Below, piece by piece: positions 34,159 to 47,000 of a DNA stretch of 64,000 bases (the first letter of the stretch is position 1; each line of letters begins with the position of its first letter). Source of the stretch: Ophthalmolycus amberensis (lineage: Eukaryota > Chordata > Actinopteri > Perciformes > Zoarcidae); assembly GCA_024529925.1 (NCBI GenBank), contig JAFEUB010001120.1:1161501-1225500 (forward strand), given 5' to 3'. The translations under genes were made by a program, and so were the position numbers. Below the pieces are notes generated by a model. That model saw only the letters and a list, made by a program, of their open reading frames with translations. It did not search any database and was not told where the DNA came from.

Positions 34159-34831
34159 AGCATGAGTTACTCTGCTCTATGCGCCGCTTTGCGCTCGATG
34201 TAAGATAGGGCCTTTGAAAGCAAATATTGTGACACAACATATCTAGAAAAGCACACATGAAGTTAATAACAATTTATTACACTGACAGAAAGACATACAG
34301 TGAGTTTACCATAAAGCAGGAAGACAGAGCTGTATGTTCAATAACAGCACATTAGGGCATTTGTTATGAATTAGACCTGAGGGGTCATTTTTAACCAGTG
34401 TGCGCACTAAACGGGGCCTGAAAGAGGTGTATGCCACTTTCCCGCAAATTTGGTTGGGATCTCAAATTAATGGGTCACACTACAATAACTAACATCCAAT
34501 TGTTTTTTGGGCACCAGCATATACCTGCCCACTTCACTGCATGCTGTATCTTTGCCTCAAGTCTTTCACAGTTTACAAAACTTTGGATTTCTGGTGTAGG
34601 CAAACTGAAGCTGAAGAAAAAGAACACTTAAAACTGTGTTAAACTAAAATAAATATATTAAAAACATTATGAAAATAGGAGGCCCTGTGTGGAATGATTT
34701 CAGTTTTGTGGGTAAGATAACAAATCAGCATTTCACCACTGCATTACAAAATAGATTGAGACCGCGTCTGGTTTACCTTTCTTGATTGCCAAATACTGGG
34801 CAAACGATGAGTAATGGAAATCATCCATTGC

Positions 34832-34937
34832 TATAAAAAGAGTCTTGGATGAACTGTACCAACACAGATATTCACACTTCACTGCCAACTTAAGCTCTCT
34901 TTGACAGCATCCTCTTGACGTTTGAATCAAAACAAAG
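34832..34937 (+). promoter_or_regulatory. A2 (unit 2) core promoter and non-coding exon 1
   Basis: TATAAAAAG at 34832 and donor after 34937. Sequence is as in the unit-1 A2 promoter. Confidence 0.65.
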
Positions 34938-35126
34938 GTAAGGACTAAATATGTATTCTGCATTTACTAACAGTATGAGCAAGACAGTTGTTACACATCT
35001 GCGGAAACTGTGTGTGTGTCGTGTGTTTTAAAGCTTGTGTGATAACCTCTCTTTTTAAGGTTTAAAGCTTTCGTTTTAAGTTATTAACTTTGGCCTCTGT
35101 GGTATGTTTTCTACTTGTTTTTCAAG

Positions 35127-36633
35127 ATGAAGTGCATCGCGCTCTTTCTTGTGTTGGCCATGGTCGTTCTCATGGCTGAACCCGGAGAAGGTTTTTGGAA
35201 AGTTCTTGGCAGAGGAGGTACAGTAATGGAATCAATGGGCCTTTTTAAGGCAAACATTTTCACACAACAGATCTAGAAAAGCACACATGTAGCTAATACC
35301 ACTGACAGAGATACATTTCTGGCCAAATAAATAAATACATGAATTAATTCATTCAACCAAATAATGTGCGAAAAAACAACCAGACAGAACATAGTTTAAA
35401 ACAGTTACATTCAAGAGCAGGGTCCTTTGTAATCATGTTTTTTAATTGACCTATAGGAACAATTGTGTTAAGTTTTAAGGAGTGTTGTAACATTTTCCAA
35501 ATGTGTGCAGCACAAAAACTAAAAGCAGTTTTCCAAATTTAGTTTTTGCACGTGGGACTTCAAGCATTAGCCCATCACTTGAACAAGACAAATGATAACT
35601 ATAGGACCAATTTAATTAGGAAGTGATACATGATGAGAAGTTGGCATCTAGGGCTTTCTAAATTTATAAAACTGTATGAAATGCCCAACCAACCTTTTCA
35701 TACACGATGCAATGATGAGTAGAATAATTGTCACTGGTAATAAAGCTTAGGACGGAGTGATAACCAGGCTGCAACCTCTGGGTGTGATAAGTGAAGCCAA
35801 TGCTGAAATGCCTTATTACTAATGCAATAATGCTTTCAATACAGCATTATTTTCATTTAAATTATGGTTTAATTTAGAGTAAAATAGAGGATAAAGCAAA
35901 ACGGCAGTCCACAAACCAATGGGTGATGTCCCAGCGACTACATCCACGTTTTTGGACAATCTGTGGTCTATACGTAGATACCGTCACCATTAGAGAGAAC
36001 ATGGCCTCAATTATCCGCTTCCAGCTGAACAAAGGAAAATGACCGACACAAATATCTTTTTTGTTGTTGTCGTAGCTTGGGGACATGTTTGTCTATGAAA
36101 CGTAAATGTTCAAATGAGCAGAATGAATGTCTATAACCCTCTACTATACCCTGTGTTCATAATGAATTTATTACTTTGTGCTACAAACACAAATGTTATT
36201 GTGATATGGTTACTGTTTTTTTTGTGATACAAAGAAAAGAGTTAAGCTAATTGTGTTTTTCTCTTGTCTGTTTTATTTAGCAAAAGATTTTGCTCATGGG
36301 TAAGGACCTATGCTTCTACTATTGTTATTTTTTGCAACTACATATCTACTTGTGTTACAATAAATATTAAAGTGAAACTAACCTTTATGTTATTGTAAAT
36401 GTGATATCATTCATCTATCATAATAATACTAACACAAACACTACAATAACGTTTTGTCCTCACACAATATAATCTTCTCTCCATCCATCAGGTTCCTTGG
36501 CAAGGCCAAAGATCAGCAGGAACAGGTGGAACAGGTGGAACAGATGGAACAGCAGGAACAGCTGGCCAAACGTTCATTTGATGCTGACCCTCAGGATGAT
36601 GCCCCTCAGGATGGTAACCCTAGTTTCAACTAG
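35127..36633 (+). CDS. Piscidin-like antimicrobial peptide precursor, A2 gene of unit 2
   Basis: Coding exons are 35127-35217, 36281-36299 and 36492-36633, encoding 83 residues that appear identical to the unit-1 A2 product: signal peptide of 22, mature start FWKVLGRG, microexon AKDFAHG, then FLGKAK, five xEQ triplets and LAKRSFDADPQDD. AATAAA is at 36751. Differences from the unit-1 gene fall in non-coding sequence, for example G for T at 36451 in intron 3. Reading frame and splice sites are intact. Function as a secreted cationic host-defence peptide is inferred from family features. Confidence 0.87.
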
Positions 36634-37528
36634 ACCGAGAGGGCCACTCCAAAGCCATGTATTGGATCAACCATTTCTTGAAAATATACATGCTTTGATG
36701 TCATCGATAAGTGAATTCTGAATTCACTTTGAAGAATGCCAGTTGTTCTGAATAAATTTGCATTTAAAAATAAAAAATGATAAAATGTTTTTATTTATTT
36801 TAAAGAATGATCCATTTTAAGGAAGTGATGGGAGGAAGGGGCCTTGGGTTAAATAAATTTGGTTTTGAGGTTTGAGATTAGGTCAACTATGTATCTCTCC
36901 TCAATTATATGAGTCTGTTTGCTCTTCATGTGAAAAAAAACTTAAAGCTAGGGTAGGTAATCCTATTTTGTAAAAAACGTTTTGGTTATATATGTCTAAA
37001 TTATCTTCATATCCAAAAAGCAACCAATATACCAAGTGCTCTGACAAAACAGAAGACAATAGAAATTAATGTTTTCACACCGAACGCAACACAAATTTTC
37101 GCGCCACGAGATTACATAGAAAGTCAATGGACAGATGGGAATCAACATGAGTAGACGCGTAATTGCGCCGGGCAATTTTGAGGGTTGATTGAGCAGCTAC
37201 AATGTTGGCAAAGCTAAGCAACAATTGATCCGAGCTACATTGAGAAAACAAGTATTTTAAAAGTTACTTGCTTGTCGTCTTGCGGAGAGAACTTACAAAA
37301 CATGAATTCAGACTTTTTACAAATCTGCATCTTTATTATTTCGGCATCCTTTTTATCCCTTTATTGCAATTAAATCCCAGCAAATTTGTTTATTTTGGGT
37401 TGATACAGCTGTAGTAAACCAGCCGAAGTGTGGCTTGCTAGATACAGTGAATACAGCTCCATGAAATTCACAGAGCGCCCTCCGGATGATGTTATGAACC
37501 CAGACAAGACGGCTAAATCAAGTCAGTT

Positions 37529-37978
37529 GCATGCTGCCTGCTCTTCAACATAAGAAAGAAAAGTATCTATCAACTGCGGCAACTATTTCTTGAAAATATA
37601 CATGCTTTGATGTCATCGATAAGTGAATTCTGAATTCACTTTGAAGAATGCCAGTTGTTCTGAATAAATTTGCATTTAAAAATTAAAAATGATAAAATGT
37701 TTTTATTTATTTTAAAGAATGATCCATTTTAAGGAAGTGATGGGAGGAAGGGGCCTGGGGTTAAATCAATTTGGTTTTGAGGTTTGAGATTAGGTCAACT
37801 ATGTATCTGTCCTCAGTTATATGAGGTCTGTTTGCTCTTCATGTGAAAAAAAACTTAAAGCTAGTGTAGGTAATCCTATTTTGTAAAAAATGTTTTGGTT
37901 ATATTTGTCTAAATTCTCTTTATATCCAAAATGCAACCAATATACCAAGTGCTCTGACAAAACAGAAGACAATAGAAA
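37529..37978 (+). pseudogene. Relic 3' end of a third A-type gene (unit 2)
   Basis: Counterpart of 13587-14036: the A-gene 3' flank with its AATAAA but no coding exon. Confidence 0.65.
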
Positions 37979-37982
37979 TTAA

Positions 37983-38886
37983 TGTTTTCACACCGAACGC
38001 AACGCATATTTTCGCGCCACGAGATTACATAGAAAGTCAATGGACAGATGGGAATCAACATGAGTAGACGCGTAATTGCGCCGGCGCCACAGATGACGTG
38101 AAAGACACAAAGCGAAAGTCGCCTCATTGCCGGGTTGAAAAATTTTAACTTGAGCTAATACGTGAATGAGGCAAATTTTGCATGTTGTTGTGTTGCGAAA
38201 GCCAATCGGCTATGGAGGAAAAAAATATATGTCTATAAATGTACGTGCATAATTCACATGGTATAAACAATAATGACACTGCCGTATTTACGCCTATATG
38301 ACGTCATTTTGAAGGTTGATTGAGCAGCTACAATGTTGGCAAAGCCAAGCAACAATTGATCCGAGCTACATTGAGAAAACAAGTATTTTAAAAGTTATTT
38401 GCTTGTCGTCTTGCAGAGAGAACTAACAAAACATGAATTCAGACTTTTTACAAATCTGCATCATTATTATTTCGGCATCCTTTTTATCCCTTTATTGCAA
38501 TTAAATCCCAGCAAAATTGTTTATTTTGGGTTGATACAGCTGTAGTAAACCAGCCGAAGTGTGGCTTGCTAGATACAGTGAATACAGCTCCATGAAATTC
38601 ACAGAGCGCCCTCCGGATGATGTTATGAACCCAGACAAGACGGCTTTAGTTTCCCGGGATATTTGGGACTTCCACAATATGTACAATACAGCAATAGTGG
38701 GTATTTGTTCCATGGTTGATGGCGGAAATAAATGGCTTTGTTGATAACGATTTCCATGGAGAGCCACTTCTTTGCTCCGGTGCATCTATCGCGAATGAAG
38801 CAAATAAACACTAATGACTCCTGCAATCAAACTCCCGCGAGTAACAATACGCGAAGATTCACATCGCGTTTGGTGTCAACGCAACA
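37983..38886. mobile_element. Non-autonomous Harbinger-like element, full copy (unit 2)
   Basis: TAA flanks at 37980-37982 and 38887-38889. It is the counterpart of 14041-14943. Confidence 0.65.
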
Positions 38887-39190
38887 TAAAGCTGGGGGGA
38901 ATAAATAAATGTTCTTAATGTGATGATTTATAGCAGCCTCGCCTTCAAACAGAAGAACTTGAAAGATTTAATCAATTGGACAGTACCTCAACATACTAGT
39001 TTAATTTGAATATCCAAAAATACAATTCAAGATGTACAGCTGAAACACATTATTAGCTAAATTATTAAAGAGGTGAACATATAATGAGAAATAAATGTGA
39101 CATTTTCTGTTTGACACTTCCATGAAAAGAGTGAGCTTCCTGATTTGCAAAACACTGCACAAATAATGAGTAAGGGAATTTATCGCTCGC

Positions 39191-39312
39191 TATAAATAGA
39201 GGCATGTCTCTACCAACCCACATAGATTTGCACCACCTGTGTATCTCACACTGCTCTATCAGCCTCTTTTGATAACAGCTTTTTGACTTTTACCCTCAGT
39301 CTGTGGAAAGAA
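39191..39312 (+). promoter_or_regulatory. B2 core promoter and non-coding exon 1
   Basis: TATAAATAG at 39191 and donor GTGAGT at 39313. The leader is identical to that of B1. Confidence 0.65.
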
Positions 39313-39422
39313 GTGAGTATCTCACCTTTATTTATTTATCCTGACAATTATTTCACTCTTTGTAAAATCCATGACAAAGGCAGGCTGAACATTTGTGATT
39401 TGTTTGGTTCTTGCTTTTCAGG

Positions 39423-40325
39423 ATGAAGGCCATCACGCTCTTTCTTGTGTTGTCGCTGGTCGTCCTCATGGCTGAACCCGGGGATTGTTTCTTTCACCAC
39501 ATTTTCCATGGACTTGGTCACAGTAAGCAATCACAATTAAATTAAATTATTAAAGCTTTAAAAAATAATATCCATAACACATTAAAAAACATTTTATAAT
39601 GATGTATGAAGTCATGTTTGATAATACTTCATGATTGATGCAAATTATAATTCACATCATCTTAATACACTTTAATCCTTTTATAATCACTGCAAGTCAG
39701 TGGCTTTAAGTAAAGTGAAAATTTGTTTTGTGTTGTTCCTGCACAGATTTTAATGATTCATTTTTCACTTTGCTTAAAGCAAACAATAGCCACTTTAAGC
39801 AACATATAATCACAGTATAATGCATTATAACAGTAATTAAAATGGATTTAAAAAATGTAATAATACACTTTGATCCATACAAAAAAAATGTAATGACCAT
39901 CAATAATTATAGTAGTATGATACTTGACCCTATAAGTCATTATAAAATGCTATAAATGTTATCAAATGTTGTCACCAACACCAAGCACCAACGAAGGAGA
40001 TACACTATGTGCAAGTGTCCAATGAGTTAATGAAAGCTCATAATGCCATATTTTGTGATGAATTACTTACTAAACAGTCCTACTAAGAAAAATGTGAATA
40101 ATATTATTTTCTCTTGTCTGTTTTATTTAGTCATCAGGACCATCCATGGGTAAGGACTTGTACAATTTAACAACTGCTCTTGTTGCATTAGTTGTTACTT
40201 TGTTGAGCTGAACTCTCTCAATCCTCTCTCCACCCATCAGACTCATTATCGGGGGACGACGTGAGGCGTTGGCAGAGCAGCAAGAGCTGGAACGTGCATT
40301 TGACCGAGAGCGAGCTTTTAACTGA
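39423..40325 (+). CDS. Piscidin (moronecidin-type) precursor, B gene of unit 2
   Basis: Coding exons are 39423-39522, 40131-40149 and 40241-40325, encoding 67 residues. The product has the same plan as B1: signal peptide 1-22 ending AEPGDC, mature start FFHHIFHG with His at position 3 (copper-binding N-terminus), microexon IIRTIHG, then Gly-Arg-Arg for trimming and likely amidation, then a charged tail. The one coding change is ATC for ACC near 40248, giving GLIIG instead of GLITG at the mature C-terminus. This makes the helix end more hydrophobic. AATAAA is at 40533. The gene is intact and very likely functional. Confidence 0.95.
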
Positions 40326-40539
40326 GTCTATGACGGTCCATCTGAAAGAACAACTCTGAAACTTAGTCTGAAAAGAAATGCTTCTTGCTCTTCATCGTAA
40401 AAAAATATTGAATAGACTCACTGGGCTAAAATATTTTTGACATTTATTTTAAATCATGTCATTTGAATTAAATCCTCAAGACGTAATTCGCCAAAATATT
40501 TCTCACTTGTATTATTTAAATGAAAGAATCTGAATAAAT

Positions 40540-43500
40540 TCAAATGGTATTATGTTAATTGTGTATTATTGCCTGAACAGTCATGACATCTCGACACGAG
40601 TACCTTACAGAGATTTGGGTAGATAGGGGACAAATTAAAGACAAAACCTAGTAAATATAAAAAAGTATATCAAAATATTCGTAAAAAGGCATACATGAGG
40701 ACCATTCCCTTCTAATTAATTATAATTACAATATGCTAACGTACACTGGCCTCAAGGCTGTCTCATTTGACGACAATGAAACACAAGAAAACAAGCTGAT
40801 AGCGTGGAATTCACACATTCAGCGCAGATTCACGATAAGTAAGATTGTTCCATCGTGTTCTTGGGAAACAGAAAGTGCAAACAGTACTTCTTACATTGTG
40901 TGTAATGTAGGGGTTGTACATCTTGTTCATTGCGTGCTTCTAATGTTGTATCACCATGTAAACAACTTTGAACTGCATTTGTAAGAAACTACAAATTGAA
41001 CTTGAGCTGGAGTAGTTAGTATAATATTGTGTAGGTCATTTATGTCAAGGATAAGAGCCACAGCCTACAAGCAGTTGTATCAGCCATACTTGAATGTTCT
41101 TGTTAATCAGTGTGCCATATCAGCATTGAAGATAAACGTGACTATGACAATGCGTCAAAATTTACATCACCTTTGGATCTGTAGTTTTATTCCATCCATA
41201 AATGTTGAAAAAAAAAAAATATATATATATATATATATCTCATGCATAATCAGATTGTAACTATCTATAAGAGCACATACAAGAAGGCTGCCATCCTTAT
41301 GAAAACACCCACATCTTAGTTGAAATCACTAACGTACCAACATTCCACCAATCTTGTTCATCAGCAATAAACTTAACAAAGTCTGCGAAGAAGGCAATGG
41401 GTGAAAACCAAGCAGAGGGCGGGTCTTAGCAGATTGCTTGTAAACAGGCTGCGCAACTGCATATGGCTGTGAAAGGTGATTTGGCATGCAGATGAGAGGC
41501 CACTTCAACATTTCAAAAACACTCTTGTACACTCGTAGCTAGGGTGCCATTAGTTAAGTTACCAAGTGCCATTGGTGGCCTAAGGTGGCCTGCTGCTGCT
41601 CTATACTAAAAGCAGATTCAGTTTGTAATAAGAAATCACTGAGTTTCTAATGGATTCTATCCGAAAGACACATCCAATGAGGAAATACACATTTTCCTTG
41701 ACTTGAACAAGGACGTCATGTATCTGATCAATGTAACACGATCACCAAAGACCCAATGGTATAAACATTACAAATACATATGGCTTTGTCAAAGAGCAAC
41801 AACGATTCTGGCTTTATTTTGCAGAACCAGGGACAACAGAACCACCAATGCATCGTTTTTACTTATTCATTCACCAATAGACAGATGCACACCAATACAT
41901 TTCATGGGTCAAAACCACAAAAAAAAACAGCACATATTTTCAGCATAAGAAACTGAATATGAAGCTACAGCGAACATGAGCACAAAGACGTATAACGTGT
42001 CCAGAGCAAAGTTGTGTCCTGACATTACACCAACACAATGAGGGTCTAAAGGCAAACAAGTATTTGGTCCCTGCTGCGTAGATATTTTTAGTAAAGTCAT
42101 ACTAAGGGAAAAGTTTGTACATTATACTCTGCACTTGACATACCCTATTTATGAGCATCTGGAAGCCACAGTGGTGTGGCTGCCCGGGGACTAAATCTGA
42201 GGCCAGTGCCTTGATCAAGGGCAGCGGCAGGAAAATACCTGCGAGAAAACCACAGCACCCAGAGGAAAGCCATGTGAACATCGAGGAATAAAAGTCGCAG
42301 TTCAAACTCAGGATGTCCTTGCTGTGAGGCAGCAGTGCATAACACTCCCCACCAATTCTAATTATTTAACACAATGTACAACTAATATGCTTTTTTTCCC
42401 GAATGCACACGTTTTTTCAACAGAAAGATGTTATTATCTTGGAAACTGTGTATATTTCACAATCTACTGCTGTTTGATCTGAAAATAACTAAACTCCAGT
42501 GTAGCTCTGAAATCAGGATGCATATCGCATACAGCACATAGTCATGATGACACAGCACGAGAAGGCTTAGTGTAAACAAACAAGGGCTACTCTCAAGAAT
42601 GCATAGATTAACTGAGAAGCGACAGTACTGCACAGTAGAAGGCAGGAATTCCTCATTTGTTAACTACCAGTTGCATATATGTGTTCAACAATGAAGTGCC
42701 GATGGTCATTTAATGCAATAAAGTCCAGACAATTTATAAAGGGTGCGCCAATAAATCAAGCGTGTTTTATTTTGTACTTACTCAGAACTTGCACACACCA
42801 CAATCAAAGAAAAGTCTGAATTGTATCAAAACTTCGCTTTCTGAGAGTTACGATCTGGTTCTGTGTAAAACTCACAATCACATTTCCAGCATGCATACAA
42901 ACCACAGTTATGATACTGGGGCAACACAAAGGAGTTGTTGTACATGCACCAACGCTTCTGCTGGTGTTTTGGGTCTCAAATCTTTTTCCAGTCCAGAAAA
43001 AGAACAGCCCTGATTCTGCCCCTAGATCTACCCTGACCTGAGGTCAGTGATTTTGTCTTGAAGGGGCATTTTTATTCGATGGAATTAGGGAATTGAAAGT
43101 CAAATGTTCAACCACTAGCAGACCCATGGAAAGACAAGAGTTTTTATTGTATAATATTATATATTTGTTTTGGGGAACAGTAAACTACATCATCTTGTCA
43201 AAATCCACTGCCGTATTTTTTTTAAATTTCTTTTTTAAACCAAAACTGACATTATCATACCTTGAGGTGTACCGACACAGCTGAACTCTAAAACTAAAAT
43301 TTATTAAAAAATATGTAAATATTGTAATTTCTGGATTACCTCATCTCTCATGTTTGAAAATGCAATCATTATGTTGAAATAAAGAATAAAAGCACCATTA
43401 ACAATCTCAGTCTGGGCTTCTTTGTATTATTACACTGAATTATCTAGAATGTAATCACACAGACAAAAAAAAAGAGGAAATTAACTGATGACGACATCTG

Positions 43501-43628
43501 TGGACTGGCTTCGGTTTCTGGTCGAGATTAGATCTACTGATTGTGGGACACAAATTAGAAAACTTGGACTGGAACATAACTCCATACAAAGCGACCTGTA
43601 CATCTGACCCACTTGGCATAGAGATTAA
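40540..43628. other. Gene-poor spacer downstream of B2
   Basis: Counterpart of 16600-19689, with the TA run at 41219-41239 and the dispersed repeat at about 42138-42353. No gene is supportable. Confidence 0.55.
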
Positions 43629-43701
43629 CATCATCTATAGATCTCACACTGCTCACTTGGTTGTGTTTGCCTTTTGACTCTCACTCTCAAACGATGGAAA
43701 G
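43629..43701 (+). pseudogene. Orphan piscidin-type first exon (unit 2)
   Basis: Counterpart of 19690-19763, with the same ATCTCACACTGCT core and GGAAAG/GTAAGA donor. A short deletion lies just upstream (GGAACATAACTCC here, GGAACATCCAAATACTCC in unit 1). Confidence 0.5.
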
Positions 43702-44124
43702 GTAAGAACTGATTTTTTCATCCACCCAAGGTAGACTTTGGAAGAGTTTGAACTCTTTAGCATTCACACAAATCGAATTGCAGCAACTTTAGACTACAGA
43801 AAGTAACCCGAGACAGGGTGTCCCTCATATGTGAAAATACACAATATGGAGGCAAAAGCAAGGAAATTAAAAACTTAAACTGCGTGGAATTAATGTAAAA
43901 TGCAAAGAAAACAACGAGGTAACAAAGTAAAGTTCAGGATCCAAATAGGTTGTGTAAAGACCAAACAGCTTCTGATAAACTCTTCTTCTTTCTTACAGGT
44001 GCTAAGTAATTGATTGTGAACATTTCCATTGCCTCTAACTGCTCTCAACATGGCAGCGACTGAGCTGGCGGTGCTAACATTGCAAACGACAGCAAAAGGA
44101 AATCATGAAGGGGGGACTGCAGGG

Positions 44125-44845
44125 TAGGGGTGGGAATCACCAGAGATCCCGCGATACGATATTATCACGATACTTGGGTCACGATACGATATTATCACGA
44201 TACTGCGATATATTGCGATTTATTACTTTTTTCAACTTCAAATGATGTCCCCAAAGGAAAACTGTGTCAACATGTTTTATCTAATAAGATAAAGTTTTTA
44301 GTCTGTTCATCTCACTTCAATCATTTTTATTGCAGCAGAATAGGATTGTCAAGCAGACAGCCTGACCAACAATGTCATACATGTTGCATGAACCTGACCA
44401 ACTGAACTGTTTGTATTACTACATAGTCCAACCTAACTGAATGCAAACCTGTCTATAACTTATATAAGTAGGATATTAGAGTTATATAACTCAGTATAAC
44501 TTGCGATGCGTGTACGTCGAGGGCAGAGAGACAGTTATGCGCTGCACTCTCCCCATGAGCCTGGCTACTGTTGGCAGATTTAACCCCGTTGTGAGGCCAG
44601 ATGTCTCTCTCTTTCTTTTGACCAACTTCCTACCAATCACGCTGACCCAGGACCTTTCCTGACCTCACCAGAAAACAACTCAGCACCATCTAGTGGACTG
44701 AAAAAGCAATTGATTCGATTTATTAATTATTTTTTTTAATAGATTTATGTAATAAAAGATCGATACTTGGCGTCCATGTAGCGATACAATATCGCCACGC
44801 AAAATATCGCGATACTATGCTGTATCGATTTTTCCCCCACCCCTA
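44125..44845. mobile_element. hAT-like MITE (unit 2)
   Basis: Same ends and same CTGCAGGG duplication (44117-44124, 44846-44853) as at 20187-20889. A GATAC-type subterminal repeat is duplicated here. Confidence 0.8.
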
Positions 44846-44853
44846 CTGCAGGG

Positions 44854-46800
44854 TGGGCGCTATGCCTATGCGAGTAGCTCGGAAAATATCTCACACAGAG
44901 GGAGAGTGACTTCATTCTCTGCTCAGGTAGACATCCCCCCACTATATCTTTCTAGAGGCCCCTGAAAGAAGTTACATAATGCAAAAACTATTAACTAAAT
45001 AATAATTTACTTTAAATAAAAAAGTGAAACCATTTTTCCAACTGAAACTATGGGCCTCATTCTTTAAAGTTAACCAGTAAGATCGCAACGTTGTTGGAAA
45101 TTAAACTTGTTAGACTTATCGCACAATGTGCTGATGTCGGCCACCAAATTAAACTTTTGGATTGTCTGCCCTTGGTTTGGCTGTAAACTTTTTCTGGCTT
45201 GATCTAAATTAAGTATACTGTGGGTGCGACTGAACTTACACGAAGTTCCCATGGGTGTCTATTGCGCACTTTCGGCCGTTGTGTGTCAAACTGTTGGTCA
45301 GCATCAATGTGTTGATGGCTGATAAATGTTATTGCACTGTCACTGTGACTTAACATCTGATAAGATCTGCACACTTCCCACTGTCCAGCTCCGTATGCCT
45401 TAGTCATACTGGTTTCACAATATTTTGTTTATTTGAAAAAAAAAGCTGCATTTCTTCCTTTTCTAAAAAGATTGACACTAACCGGCTCCTATTGCCAAAA
45501 TGCTCCGCTGGAAGGTTGAGGACGTCTTCTGTTCCTCCAGCATTTTAATGGACAATGTGAATGCCATTTTATGACAACTATAATTGCAGCAGTGGAACTA
45601 TAAATTTCCCTTTTAATGACCCTGCCTGGTGTTAACTGTGGTGTTGATGACTTATTGTGTTTATTGTGTCTATGTCTTTGTCAATATATTTTGTTTGTCT
45701 TTGTTTATGGTGGCAAACTAGTTTCCCATTAGGGGATTAACACATTTCATCGTATCCTGTCCTACAGTTATGAGGCACGAATTCCATTGGTGACATTTAG
45801 TCATGAAGTCCACAGTCACAGACACTTTAAGTCACTTTTAAGTACCACAAATGTTTGATGCCATTATGGCTCGTTTCATCAAATGGTGATTTTATTTTGT
45901 CAATAACTGCGGTTTAATTAAATAATCTAACGTAGATGTGCATCTGTACATTCTGACGCGGCGATACAAAGACATAAGTTTAGAATAGAATAGAATATAA
46001 ATGTACTTTATTCATCCCCAAGGGGAAATTTGGCTGTGGCAGCAGCAAACAGGGTTACACAACAAAATAAAATATTGGGGATGGAAAATGCACACTATAT
46101 ACAATATAATAAAATAACAGAGCAGGACCTATTAAATTTAAGAAAACAAAGTAATACAAATGCACAGTATATACACTGAATAGAATTGTATTAAATTAAA
46201 TTAAATTAAAGTAGGAAAAAATAAAAATAAAATAAAATAAACAAAACAGTAGTGCACAAGATCACCGAACAGCAAAGGTTGGCGAATGTTGCAAGAGATA
46301 TTATGGTGGGATAGTAAATAGAAAAATTAACAATACCAAAGATTAGATAGTTTCAGACTTTCTACCATGATTTGACCCTTGACCCCTATCTGCACCTTTA
46401 GTTTCTTGTCTTTTAAATGGTCGAATACCAAAACAGCGGCAAATCTAGAAATCCAAGCCTTCATTCAAGCAACATTATTCCTAAAGTTCATTTAGGAAGC
46501 GGTATCCAGACTCATAAAGCTGATTTGTTCGTGTGGGCTATTTATTGGACCCTGTGTGCACTACAACAACGGCAATATTATAACAGCAGATAACATTTAC
46601 AGTAAGGTTTGTTCAGTTCACATAGTCTCCCCGCAGATGGAAGATGAATCTCAAGTCAAACCACTTTGTCACCACTTGAAGAACTTGCTAAATAAGAAAC
46701 GGAAATTTAGCAACGACATGAAAAAAAGTGCATACAATATTGCGAAGTTCCACAGAATACTGAGAAACTGACGTTTGTCCCACCCACCCAAAATGACTGG
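44854..46800. other. Gene-poor spacer before the C gene
   Basis: Counterpart of 20898-22839, with the LINE-tail-like repeat at about 45981-46060. The small ORF 46556-46771 is also present in unit 1 (22591-22806) but shows no family resemblance. Confidence 0.5.
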
Positions 46801-46898
46801 TACAACTGTTGAGTACAAAATGTCACATTGGCTGTAGATGCAACAACTGCCTACTTTGCTCTCTTTGACACCAGTCTCTTGACTCCATCAGCGGAAAG
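46801..46898 (+). promoter_or_regulatory. C-gene promoter region and non-coding exon 1
   Basis: The first exon ends GCGGAAAG at 46898 before GTAAAA. CTCTTTGACACCAGTCTCTT parallels the leaders of the A genes (CTCTTTGACAGCATCCTCTT). Unlike A and B, I see no TATAAA at the expected distance, so transcription start is unplaced. Confidence 0.5.
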
Positions 46899-47000
46899 GT
46901 AAAACATTAATATTTCATTTTCATTCTACTTGACTAAAGCAGCGTCATTAGGAAATGTGATGTGGATTGACACTAACTGGATGTGTGTTTGTTTTTCAGG

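Larger units (their letters stand above)
22920..46884 (+). repeat. Tandem 24-kb unit 2 (complete)
   Basis: A complete head-to-tail copy of about 23,965 bp. It starts with AGCATGAGTTACTCTG directly after the truncated C exon and ends inside the first exon of the intact C gene. It contains A1, A2, the A relic, B, the orphan exon and the C promoter. Confidence 0.93.
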
